Below are positions 1 to 11,648 of a stretch of DNA of 64,000 nucleotides, one piece after another. The stretch is from Lanius collurio. Taxonomy: Eukaryota; Chordata; Aves; Passeriformes; Laniidae. Made by a program: the position numbers and the translations under genes. Where the stretch lies: contig JACBWW010000017.1 in the NCBI GenBank assembly GCA_020086605.1, forward strand, positions 11,863,534 to 11,927,533, in the 5' to 3' direction. Position 1 is the first letter of the stretch, and the number at the start of each line of letters is the position of its first letter. The notes below the pieces were generated by a model. The model saw nothing but the letters and a program-made list of their open reading frames with translations. It was not told the origin of the DNA and searched no databases.

Positions 1-449
1 TATGGATGACTGACTGATGAGAAGGCAGCCTGCTGCAGCCGTGGAGTGAGTCTAAAGACTGATATTTCCGAATGATGTGGCAAATGCCACACTGGGCACC
101 TCAGCGTTATTGTTCTGGTCCGCTGACCAAGCTCAGGCTGCTCAGCCACGCTCAGGAGCAGCAGCAGCAGGTGTAACGGGGTGTGATTGCTTGCTTTGCC
201 TCGCTGGCACACGAGAGGCCCTCCAGCTACTTCTGTATCTCCAGCTCAGCGTGCTGGATTCTTCCTTGGAACAAAAGCGCAGCAGGACGTGGAGCCTTGG
301 CTCTCAGCGAGGGAAAGGGGCGATGGCCGGAGCTAAAGAGACCCCTCAGCCTCCCGAGCGGCAGGTCCTGCCCCTTCAGGGTTCGGCTACAGCCTGAACC
401 GCAGCCTTCTGCAAACCCTCAGGGGACTCCGACTCGGTTTTAAAACTTC
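1..449. other. Unique sequence, no gene recognised
   Basis: Mixed-composition single-copy DNA. Short open frames exist on the plus strand, but none shows a recognisable domain, and there is no convincing splice or promoter context. I see no transposon here. Confidence 0.5.
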
Positions 450-640
450 TATCGCCATCTAGTGATGTCCCCGCGGGAGCCGCCTGCGCGGCAGCGGCAC
501 GGCTGGGAGCGGAGTCCCGTTCCCGGCCGTTCCCGCGGAGCTGGGAGCGCGGCGGGCGGGCAGGCTCCGCGCTGCGCCGGCTCCCTGCTTTCCCTTGGGA
601 ATGCTGTGGGTCCCCAGTGTGTCTGAGCCTGCACAGGTGA
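450..640. promoter_or_regulatory. Small CpG-rich cluster
   Basis: Locally high GC with many CpG dinucleotides, in contrast to the AT-rich sequence that follows from about 820. It begins with a CTCF-like core (CCATCTAGTG, 455-464). It is shorter than a typical CpG island. It could be a minor promoter, an enhancer or an insulator site. No transcript start or first exon can be assigned. Confidence 0.35.
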
Positions 641-3600
641 AGGGGAGGACACGGGGCTTACGTGCTGCCAGTGGGTACCTGTGGCTGCCGCCTTGTGCTC
701 TGCTCTGCTGGCGGCCATCGGCTGACCTGCGGCTGTGGCAGCCCAGGGACACGGACCGGTGTCCTGCTAAGGGGTACCGAGTGCTTTGTTTAAACCCCAG
801 CGCAGCATGATCTCCCTTGTGTTTCACAGATTAAATTAGGAATATAAATATCTTGGCAATTTGGTGTTACAAACGTTTTACGGGCATTACTGCCACAAAA
901 TATAGAACAAACTTCAGATGCAAGAATTAATGTGACTCAAAGAAAAGATCCACAAAGAACATAAATATCCTCCATGCAAAGATAAACTCTTTAAACTGTT
1001 CATTAGAAAATGTCAAACACTTCTCAACTTACTAGTAATGTAAATTTAATCCTCTACAACTGAACTTATTTAACAGAAAAGTCTTAAGAGATGACCCAAG
1101 ATATTTGTGCAATAGGAGCAGGAGGATCTAGATTCACAAGATGAAAAAGTAAATACACAAAAACTTCAGTAAAAGTATCATTGTTATGTCCTTCCATGCT
1201 ACCTCGCCTGGTGTGGTTCACACAGGTGGAGAGTCCTGTAAGCACATCCCTGCTACAAAGCTTGAACAAGGAGCTCCTGGCCTGCTCCTGGCACTTGTTC
1301 CCATCCCCACGCAGAGAGAGTCTCCCTCCTGTTTGGGACTAGATCTGATTTAAAATGACATCACAATAAAATTGAATGAATATGAGAGTGAACAGGCAAG
1401 GATGGGGAACTGAAGAGCTTTCTGCTGCACTGCTGCTGAGCTTCCAATCCCAACCCTGCAGTCTCAGTGTGCTATGGACAGATACTCTGACAGCTGTGGC
1501 TTGCTTTCCATCCTATTTTAGAGCCCAATTTCATTTTCTTTTGAATCCTCTCTTCTTCCATTCCAGTCTCTTCCTTCTCTACTTCCCCATGGGGTATCCG
1601 AGCTCATCTCTGAGCTCTCACTGGTGCTGGTGGCTGGGTGGCACTGAGACGTTTCCAGACACAGCCCTGATGCTGATTCACCACACTGCAGTGCAAATCC
1701 AACCAGCACTTTCTACTCTCTGCACTTCTGCTAATATACAGTATTTCTACTTCTCCCTTGAGTTCTTGGTCTCACTTTCTTCCAAATGACTTTTCCCCTA
1801 CAATAACACCACCCAGAGTTTCACCAGGCGTGACTCAGCCCCAATTGGTGCTCTCTGCATAGCACAGGAGGAAGCAGGTATTTGCTCTTTTAGGCTGAGA
1901 TCAGGCTGGCCACAGCATGTTTCTGGTGCCTGAGGGCAACACTGGAAAGAACACTGACAGAACCACATTTTATAACCAAATGGAAAGTAATTGGGGAAGT
2001 AGGGCGGGGAGAAGGTTTCTTGGAAGCTTGGGAGAATTTGTAAACTTTAGGTTGAGACATACCTGGAATTTCTAGTGAGATCACTCAAGGTGTAGTGCAA
2101 GGGACAAAGCCACAAAGCTGACAAAAATAAATAAACTGAAGGAAGTGGCCTTTGAAAATATGGAGAGCACAAAGTGATACAGAATTGTAAAAAAAGTTCA
2201 TTCACTGTTCCCAGTGGCTGGTTTAATTTATTTATGCTTTAATCCTGGTCAAAACTATAAGCCAAGATCTTGGGGATTATCCTTATCTTGTGTCATCACT
2301 TCAAAATAGTATATAGGAGATGTGTTCATGGCCAAAAAAATGTCCAACAGATGCAGAGGTTTTCCAGTGCATTCCAAGGCAGCAGTGCAGAAGGAATGCA
2401 AGAAGGTAGCTTCGACTCCCAAACCTCAACCCATTTACCACTGAAGTCTCTCAAAACACAAATGTTAGTTATTCCTGTTTTGCCCAAAGCAATCAAACTT
2501 TGGATGTGGTGTGTTCATCCTGAATGGCACACGAAAAGACCTGCAGACCAAATATTATAAAGAATCTCTCCTTCAACATTTGGCAAATAACCTCAAAGTA
2601 TGAGAAAATATGCTTCCCTTGCCAATTCCAGATGTTTCTGAAGACTTTGTGATCAGGAAAAAATAATTTTTTGTGTCCTTCTTGAGTGCTGATCCAATTC
2701 TTGTTGGTAAGACCACTGAGCTGGCCCTGGCTCTTCCTCATGTGGGAATGAAAAACAATCTAATTATTCCTTCTGCTTGCAGAAGGCCTGAGCTGTGCCA
2801 GCATCTCGCAGGGTGGCAGTATATTTTTGTGCTGTGATATAATGGAATTTGGCACATATGGCCTAGGAGAGGACTGAAAGGACAAAAAAAACATAGGAAG
2901 TCATTCTGACTTCTCTCAGTAGCCCACAGAGTCCCCAGCCTGCACTTGTCCTGTAGCGGGTCCTCTACACTCACTGTGGGCCACCCACTCCATGTGTGGG
3001 TGCTGGGAGGGAGGGCAGCACCCAGGGACACTTCCCAGACACCCACCTCAAAACCCTGCTGAAGCCAAGTGGCCCTTCCCAGGCAGAGGACGAGAGAAAA
3101 ACTGTTGCATCATTTTGGACTTCTGAGTTTTCAAAGACTTCTCCAACATTTGTTGAGGACAGCACTTGTTCACAAGCTCAAAATGTGTTATGAAGGCCAA
3201 GTACTCTACAGTGGGTTTTGAGCAAAGATGAAGACATTCCACACTTACAGGTTGAATTTCCTAATGAATTGGTGTCCTGTAACAAAAGCATGCCAGTAAG
3301 GATAAATTAGGTCAACACCTGTGCTTATACTCATATGGAAAGATGATGTTTCCAGAAGGAATCAGAACTTACCTACATGGTGTTATCATTATCCAGCCAT
3401 ATAAACAGCACAGCCAGATACAGCCTGCACAACAGTGCTAACCTGTTGACATATTAAAGAAGAACTATGGATTTTCCAGAAGCTCATATCACTTCCTTGA
3501 CAACAATGCAAGGACTTAAATACATGTGCAGCATATCCTGCTGCCTTCCTCCCTCCTCTACAGACAGGATCAGGAGGGCTGAGCAGAGCTGTTTTCTGCA

Positions 3601-5100
3601 AACAGCTTTGCTTTTTTGTTGTCAAAGGGTTCCTGTTCCAGGTGAAGAGAAATCATACAGCAAGAAGAAGATCAGCTATCTTCTCTCAAAATTTTTATTG
3701 CTTTATAATAAATGTCCAGGAAGTTCCTCCCTGCCTGACTATAATACAGGCTTCTTTAGCTGGCAAATTTAAAATTGCCCTTTGACTGCTCTGCTCTCTG
3801 TAAACTACAGTCCTTGTTAAATAACATTTGACTGAAAAGGATCTGGAAAATCAAACAGAGTTTACAACTAGTTGGTACAGATAAAGGAAACTACATAAAG
3901 ATAAGTGCTTTCATGTTTCAATAGCAACAACAAGATGTATAAAAATAATCATCAATGTACAACGTCATTTCCTTGAAGTACAAACCATTGGTCCTGTCTT
4001 CTATGAGCCTCTATCTTGATAAAAGCTGTACACAAACCACTTACCCCTGGCATCTCAGCAAAGCTTTTGCATGCAGTGGTTTCCACTGAAAAGAGTCCTC
4101 AGTCTCTTGCAGTTTTCTGATTTTTTTTTTTCACTTAATATTTTTTGTACCTGTGTTGGTTTAGGGGCCTCTCAGTATGTCATTAACAGCTGATTTTAGA
4201 AGCAGGTCTCAAATCAATTTAAGTTTTCACAAACTTCACCTCGATGAATCTTTTATACTGTTATTTCCTGGGATTTGGGGGAAAGTGCTCAGGTTTTATA
4301 ACAGTTTGAGCACAAACTGTTACTTCTATTCAAGACTAAGTGGAAATAATACATTTACCATTATGATTTTTGTTTGGGATTGAAGTGGGCAAGAGCTGGC
4401 ATTGGGAGGCTGGAAGACTCTTGTGGTTTTCATGCTGGATCTTGAGGGAATACCATATTGACATCTTCTGCATAGGTGAGCTCACCAGCCAGGGAATCTG
4501 AGTTTGGGAACTGGTTTTGCAAGGATGCTTGTGTGTCACTTCTATATACAAGCACTTAAAAGACTAAACACTGAGAATGCTTCCATTGGGGAAAAAAAAA
4601 AAAAAAAGTCTTAGCTTACAAATCCCTAACAAGAATTAATTTATTTGGGAGCTAAAAGAAACCTTAGTGTCTGATAAACTAATACATACCTGCAAAAAAC
4701 TTTCTATATAGTGTAACTCTAAAGTGAAACTCACACAGGGAAATTAGTTGTTATATTTAAAGACATTTACACTGTCCTCTAAAACACTTTATACAATTTT
4801 CTTTCCTCTTTAAATGACGGCACTTCTCTATTTATGTTCTTGCAACACTAAAGCTTGCAAATTACCCCAAATTCTGCAATAGCTTGGGTTTTTTACACTC
4901 TTGGAGTCAGCAAATATTTATGAAAATTGTGCTTTTATTTAAAAATCGTCTAGTCCGGATGGCTGTGAGATGCGACCACGGCTGTGATGTTTGTGTGGCT
5001 GAAGCTGTCAAAGGCTGGAAAATCGCCCCGTTGTGCGCCTGCCTGTGTTAGGAAGTTTGGGGGTCTCCAAGCTGGTGGCAGGCACGGGAAGGAGGCAGGC
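641..5100. other. Intergenic or intronic single-copy DNA
   Basis: AT-leaning sequence with many short overlapping open frames and no recognisable protein domain. The only repeat of note is a 16-base A run at 4592-4607. I see no CR1, LTR or RNA gene. Confidence 0.5.
4592..4607 (+). repeat. Poly(A) run
   Basis: Sixteen consecutive A bases in unique sequence. There is no recognisable retrotransposon body upstream, so it is most simply a mononucleotide repeat. Confidence 0.8.
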
Positions 5101-5139
5101 CTGGCTCCTGTCTTGGCAGCACCTCAGCCGTGGCCAGGC

Positions 5140-5490
5140 CGATTTCTCCATGCCCAGCTCTGCGCTTCCTCCGCGTTTGGTGCCGCCGCGCTGCCCCCAC
5201 ACCAGGGATCCTCCTCCCCTCCGCGCTCTGCTCGGGGATTTCCGAGCATCGCTCGGCTCTCCCCTGGCCACCGCGGGCCTCCCTTTGCCCGGGCCCTTTT
5301 CCCAGCGGTGGTTTTGAGGACAGGAGAGCCTTTCCCCGCTGGCTCCCGGCTTCGGCCGGGGGTGTGTGCGTCGCCGGGCTGTGTTCGGGAGGGTTTCGGC
5401 GCAGCGCAGGCGGCGGCGCATCCCGGCGAAGGTGATGGCCCCGCAGGAGCGAGGGCTCGGGCTGAGGATGCTGTGGGTGAGCCGCGGGAA
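5140..5490 (+). promoter_or_regulatory. CpG island, candidate promoter with possible first exon
   Basis: The densest CpG stretch in the window outside the LTR element, sharply bounded by AT-rich flanks. A plus-strand ATG at about 5435 (MAPQERGLG...) is followed 14 codons later by a good splice donor, GTGAGC at 5477-5482, which is the arrangement of a short first coding exon. An alternative donor-like GTGATG lies at 5432. The gene is not recognised, and no TATA box is evident, as is usual for CpG-island promoters. It could equally serve a non-coding RNA. The reverse strand also has long frames here, but open frames are common in GC-rich DNA and are weak evidence. Confidence 0.45.
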
Positions 5491-5829
5491 CCGGGGGTGG
5501 TTCTTTTGGATGGTTCTGTTCCACGTGTGGGCTCCCGGCCTGGGAAGGGTGTTTAATGTGATGTCTGAAGCGGGCTGAGAGGGATAAGAGGCATATCGGG
5601 TTGCATGTAGGGAGAAAAAGCCCCACACCGGCCCACTCTCAGTTTTTTAGCTGTGTTTCCATGTCAGGAGACAGGCAGCACTTGCAAAAATACACACCTG
5701 GGGCCCAGGGGTTTCTCCTCAGTTCAATATGTGACCTTAGATGAGTTATTTAAACTTTCTATGCTGGGTACTTTGTGCACATTAGAATTTTCTGTGGCAA
5801 TCTCCCACCCATGAAAGATTGCAGGCAAC
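5491..5829. other. Island shore, no gene recognised
   Basis: Transition from the CpG island into the CR1 insertion. Nothing beyond ordinary single-copy sequence is visible. Confidence 0.4.
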
Positions 5830-7655
5830 GGGATCATAGAATAACTGATGTTGGAAAAGGCCTCCAACATCCTTGGGTCCAACCTTTGATTGATCACCAC
5901 CTTGTCAAGTAGACCACAGCACTGAGTGTCACATCCAGTTGTTTTTTGAACACCTCCAGGGAGAATGACTACACTGGCCCTATGGGCAGCCTGTTCCAAT
6001 TTTTAACAACCATTTCAGTGAAAATATTCCTCCTTATGTCCAATCTAAACCTACCTTGACCCATCTTAAGACTATGTCCTCTCATCCTGCCACTGGATTC
6101 CTGGGAGAAGAGGCTGACTACAACCTCCTCTCAGGAAGTAATAGAAAGTGAAAAAATCCCCCCTGAACCTCCTTTTCTCCAGGCTAAACATGACAAGCTC
6201 CTCATACGACGACTCCTCAGCCACTGCCCATATGACTTGCTCTCTAGACCTTTCACCATCTCCATTGTCCTTCTCTGGACATGGTCCAGCACCTCAAAGT
6301 TCTACCTGAACTGAGAGGCCCAGAACTGGCCTTGACAGCAAGGTAGCTGTCAAGCACTTGAGGCACCTCAACAGTGCTGAGCACAGAGGGACAATCACTT
6401 CCCTAGTCCTGCTGGCCATGCAGTATTTCTAATACACACCAGGATGCCATTTGGCCTGAACTCACTGGCAGCTCATGTTCAGCCATCTGCCAACCAGCAC
6501 CCCCAGGTCTTTTTCCACTAGGCCACTTTTCAGTCACTCTTACCTCAGCCTGTAGTGCTGCAGGGGTTGTTGTGACCCAAGTGTAGGGTCTGGCACTTGG
6601 CCTAGTTGAACCTCATACCACTGTCCTTGGCACATCCACCCAGCCTGTTCAGATCCCTCACAGAACCTCACTGCCCTCCAGCAGATCTACACTCCCACCC
6701 AACTAAGTATCATCCACAAACTGACTGAGGGTGCACTCAATCTCCTTGTCCCGATCACTGATTAAGCAGGACTGGCCCAAATACCAAGCCCTGGGAAACC
6801 AGCTGCCAACTGGCAGTGGCACCATTCACCAACACTCCCTGGGCCTGGCCATCCATACAGTTGTTAATCCAACAAAGAGTGCACTGTCCAAGCCACAGGG
6901 TACCACCTTCTCTTGGAGATTGCTGCGGGACACAGTATCAAAAGCTTCACTGAAATCTGGGTAGACACATCTGCAGCCTTTCCCGCATCCACTAGCCCTT
7001 TTATGACTAGGTCACTTGGTCATAAAAGGAGGTCAGGTCAGTCAAGCAGGATCTGCCTTTCCTAAACCCTGGTTGTCCTCCATGTGCCATGTCATGGCAC
7101 TCAAGATAACCTTTTCCATAACCTTCCCTGGCATTGAAGTCAGACTGACAGACCTATAGTTTCCCAGATTCTCCTTCCAACCCTTCTGGTACATGAACAT
7201 CACACTGGATAACCTCCAGTTGTTTGGAACCTGTGTAGTTAACTGGGACTGAAGACAAATGATGGAGAGTGGCTTGGCAAGATCGTCTGTTCTTTGAGCA
7301 GCCCCTTCAGCGCCCTTGGAGGAATCCCATCCAGCCTCATAGACTTGTGAGTGTCTAAGTGGCTCAGCAGGTCACTAACTGCTTCCTCCTGGACTGCAGG
7401 GGATCTGTTCTGCTCCCTGTCTCTTGTCTTCCAGCTCAGGGGGCTTGTGCCCTGAGGATAAACATTCTGTTAAAGACTGAGGCAAAGGGAGCATTAGGTA
7501 TCTCAGCCTTTGCCTTGGTGATAATGCTCCCCATCACTCCAATACAGGATGGAGATTTTCCTTGGCCCTCCTTTTGGTGTTAATGTATTTATAAAAACAT
7601 TTTCATTGTCTTTCACAGCAGTAGCCAGTTCTAGCTGAGCTTTTGCCTGTGTTGA
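5830..7655 (-). mobile_element. CR1 LINE, 5'-truncated and decayed, minus strand
   Basis: The left end (GGGATCATAGAATAACTG...) is the reverse complement of the CR1 3' terminus, so the element reads on the minus strand with its 3' end near 5830. About 1.8 kb follows and covers the end of the reverse transcriptase and the 3' region. Translating the minus strand near 6926-6964 gives a block close to DFSEAFDTVS, a reverse-transcriptase motif. Near 6704-6725 it gives FVDDT, the polymerase catalytic box, immediately followed by a stop codon. Further stops and frame breaks show it is dead. Short parts that appear open, for example at 6731-6964 and 7359-7583 on the plus strand, are antisense to the LINE and are not genes. 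The right boundary is fixed only approximately. Confidence 0.93.
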
Positions 7656-9894
7656 GCTTGGGCTCCCCAAGGCTATTTTCCATAGGATCTCACTGGGATG
7701 GACTTCACAAAGTCAGCTTAACCAGTTCTGCATCACTTGGAGGTAGACTTCTTCACTCCTTACTTTCCTGTTCTCCTTCTCGCCAAGAAAATGACCATGG
7801 GGGTAACAGGAAAATGTTTCTATGCCAAATAATTAGCTATTTATGGGAAATACAAGAAGTCCAACAACACATAATTATGGAATAACTTGAATCACATGAG
7901 AATTTATTAAGAAAAAAAAAAAATAGAATTCCCCCCCATTCTAATGATCTATGTCTTCATACAGATCTTGTTTATCCATATCTAAGCCCTCTTGAAAACC
8001 TTATATAAACTTGGCTTCAATGACATAATGAGGCATTAAGGGCCAGAGATAATATGTTATAAAAACTCTTTTGTTCCTTTTTAACAAAATTCTTAAATGT
8101 GTAACTTTTCTATTTCATTGAGTTACACAGTTCCAGTGTTTCCCACTGCTCTTTTTGTTTTACCTCTGTCATCATTTTAATTTCTGATCTTTCAGCTCTC
8201 ACTATCTCTGCATCACTTCTTGTGAAAAATTGATGGACCTGAGCAAATTTTCTTGTCAGGGTAGACTTAGGACTCAGAGCATTTCCAAACACCTTTTTGT
8301 TGACTTTGAGTGAACTATAACTATTTGTAGTAGGTGATGTTTCTACCTGAGGACATCAGGGCATTTTCATCAGTCTTGGGGTTAAATCCCAAACCCCTTG
8401 AAGTCAAAGAATATTCTGTTAGGCTCTGTGGGTGCAATTCAGTTCACAGCTGAATGTAGGTGTCTAAGTTTGTGAGGTGAAGCCCTGCTGTGTCCATGCT
8501 GCAGCCCAAAAAGCAGATTAGAGGACCATAAATCCTGTAAGCACGTCGTGATACCACAGCCACTGTCATGCTGTGAAACGAGTGTAGTCAGAAACACAGC
8601 AAAGGCAGCTTGACAGGCATCAAGTGAAGCAAATATGTGACTTCATCCCTCTTTGCCACATACAGTGGAAGTTCAAGCCCTGCTGTTGCCATGATCAGTG
8701 AAGAGTGTTGACACCTGCATTTAAAGGGCTGGCACGACTTGCAGACACATGGTGACTGCTGCAGATGGTGGCTGGAAGGCTCTGTTATGCATAGTTATGC
8801 AGGAGCAGCATCAATCAGCACTGGAAAATTGGCTCAGAAGGTTTTCCTGACCTGGGGGGATCCAGCTCAGCAGTGTACTTGGTCTGACAAGTGCAGGTGT
8901 CTAGACTTTGTGCTGTGCCTTTACGAGTTCTGCTGGATATAAGAATAATCTGGCATGTTTTTAAGGGGAGAAAACGACCAAGGCAAAGCTGTTCCTTCAA
9001 CTGAAGGATATGAGAGGAGACACTTTTATAACCACCAGAGTAATCCTAAACAAATTCTGAAACTTTAATGAGAATGATTTTAGCATATTTCCTGTAGTCT
9101 GTAATATTTATTTTGATATATGTTCAGAAAGTTTATGTAATATTTTTCATGTGTGAACTACTTTTGGCAAAATATAGAGATTTTCACATGCATAAAATTT
9201 CCTATTATGATTGGCCAAGCTTTAATAAATTATCTGTAATAGCAAATATTGGCTGTGTGTTAGGAACAGAGTTGTGTCAGGGCCCAGTGCTCCAGCATGG
9301 AAATATCTGCTTATTACAGATGCCCTGACCTCAGCTGGCCTTTGAGTGACAGCTACAGAAATTGGTCTGACCTGTGGCCCTGCTTTCTACCCAGAAAGGT
9401 TTCCAGGCTGTGCAAGATTGCAGCTTTAGGGATCAGATTCTTCACTTATAGCTTGTCTTATACCCCATGTCTATAATTTTCCTGTGACTGTGAAACCAAC
9501 AAACAGGGACAAAAATTGATCTCACTGTCGATCATGTAGTATCAGGGAAGTTCTCTTTCATTAGAAAGAGTAATTCTGGATTATAGTCTAGATGTGAATC
9601 CAGCTTGTTATGTCCACTAGCAAGAGAGATTAATTTCTGCAACCAATTGAAAATAGTACAAGGGAATAAATTTTAAAGAAAGAAAGCTGGAATTAAGTAA
9701 GTAACATTTAGAAATGGGAGCTCATGAGGGATGTCCTTGTGTACCCACGAGAAAGCAGTGCCCTGTGTTTTAATTACACATGAGAATTGTTTTGTATTAA
9801 GTACATGACTTCACAAAGATCAAATTTTTCAAGTGAAAATGAAACTGAAGTCGTTTCCTTAAAATATGAGAGAGAGCAGTGCACTGTTTGGCGT

Positions 9895-10010
9895 CCTCAA
9901 CCTGCTGGGCTCCTTTCCCCCTGGGTCCGGCTCACCCCGGAGTGCAGAGCGGAGCGCCGGGCGCATCCGCGGCTTTCTAGCACCATCTCGTGGGCAGCCA
10001 GGCCCCAAGG
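9895..10010. promoter_or_regulatory. Small CpG-containing patch with CTCF-like motif
   Basis: A short GC-rich interval with several CpGs in AT-rich surroundings. It contains CACCATCTCGTGGG at 9981-9994, which resembles the CTCF core. There is no exon or transcript evidence. It could be an insulator or an enhancer; function is inferred from the motif only. Confidence 0.25.
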
Positions 10011-11618
10011 CCAGCTCAGCAGAACCCTTCACCCACGCTGCAGGTTTAAACAAAAAGCTGTGAAAGTCTGCATTTGATCTCTGTGCTTTTCTTCCATTCA
10101 TTCCTTACAGGCATCGTTTCGCTAAGCAGTGCACTGATACATGAATCTCCTTGCAGGCACGGGGCTGCTGAGGACCACCTGACAGGCTCTGAAAGAAAGT
10201 GAACATTTTTTAAGAGAAAAATAGTATTTGGCAAAGGTGCTACTGATTCAATTTGGCTGCCTGAAAGACACAGGAAAGCCAGCTCTAAGTAGATATGAGA
10301 AACAAATCCCCTCCTCAATCCTCCAAACCCCACAAACCAAACTAAAACAATAAAAGAAATTATTAATTTTCTATTGTTTATAACATGGCAGTCACGCTCA
10401 AAAAATAAATCAGAATCCTCTTGGTGGTTGTTTCTCCCCTTATTTTAAAATGCACAAATCGTAAACAGAGAACAGATAAGGCTCAGACACAGATGATAGG
10501 AATATATGAGAAGATGCACTGAGCAGCAAGAGTACCTAGAGCCTCTGAGTGCTCCTGTAGCTGAAAGTGAGTTTAGAGGCTGCGCTGAATACACACAGAC
10601 TTTTAACTAAGCTTTAACACCATTTTTGTTCAGTGTATAAGGGAGAACCAGGCCAACAAGGACCTCTCAGCAAAACCTCAGCCCTGATCCTACTCAGACA
10701 AGTATGGATGAAAAACACACGTGGTGTTTTATCATCTGAGTGAGGGATTCGAATTCAAACTCTGTCTGAAGACATACATGGAAAGGAGTATGCAGGAGAA
10801 AAACAAAGTCCTTGTTTGCTTAGCAGCACTCCTCATGGCAAGAGGCTCTAACCAAAGGTTAGGTTATGTCACAGTGCCAGGTATTGGAGGTCTTGAAGCT
10901 TAACTTGCCTTGACAGACTTATTAGCCACTCAGTCTTGGAGCAGAACTTGGTGAGAAGATTGTTAGACGCATTTCCAGGGAAACAGAAATGGTGGCAGTC
11001 CATGTGCAAGTGACTCCTGCTCTGGAGAAGCTCTCTGGGTGCTGTTGGAACCAGCACAGCAAGGGCTTTCCCTGGCTGAGCTGTTGGCTACTTTGGGCTT
11101 GCCCAAACCGCTGCTTGGAAATCCCAGAGGCTCTTGTTGTTTTACCTTATCCCAAGTTTCATAAGGAACAGAAGATCCAGTCTCCAGGCTTCAGTTCAGT
11201 GGCTTGATTTGGGGCTTATTTTGTGAGCAGAACAGCACCCAATTTACACAGTAATGATGCAAGCATCAACCTCAAATAATTAGTGCATGTGCCCAGTTAA
11301 TCATATTGCTGGCTCCAGGTGGAAACATGCCAAGACATTTGTGTAATAGTGAGTCCATTACATCTACACTTTATTTCTATTGGATGTTCAAATATTTCCG
11401 TATCCTAGCCACAGTTTCCTCCACCAGTTCTTACAAGTGTTATACATATTTTGGATGGAGCTGGGCAGAAAATATTTTTAGTTGGTATGTAAATTCAGAG
11501 CAGTTTTAGAGTAATTGAATAAATTTAGGTCAAATTTGATAAGCTACTTTGATGAAAAGTGATGGGAATGTTTGGAAAGCATATTGATATATTTTCATTC
11601 TGAAACCAATGTATATGT

Positions 11619-11648
11619 AAAATAAAAAAAAATAAAAAAAAAAAAAAA
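11619..11648 (+). repeat. A-rich simple repeat
   Basis: A runs broken by two T bases, about 30 bp. No LINE or SINE body is recognisable upstream. Confidence 0.8.

Noticed and set aside
5008..5628. Minus-strand frames of about 190-206 codons over the CpG island
   Set aside because: Overlapping long frames on both strands are expected in GC-rich DNA. The translations are Arg/Pro/Gly-rich with no domain.
6731..7885. Plus-strand ORFs
   Set aside because: Most of this lies antisense to the decayed CR1 (to about 7655), and the ORFs have no independent support.
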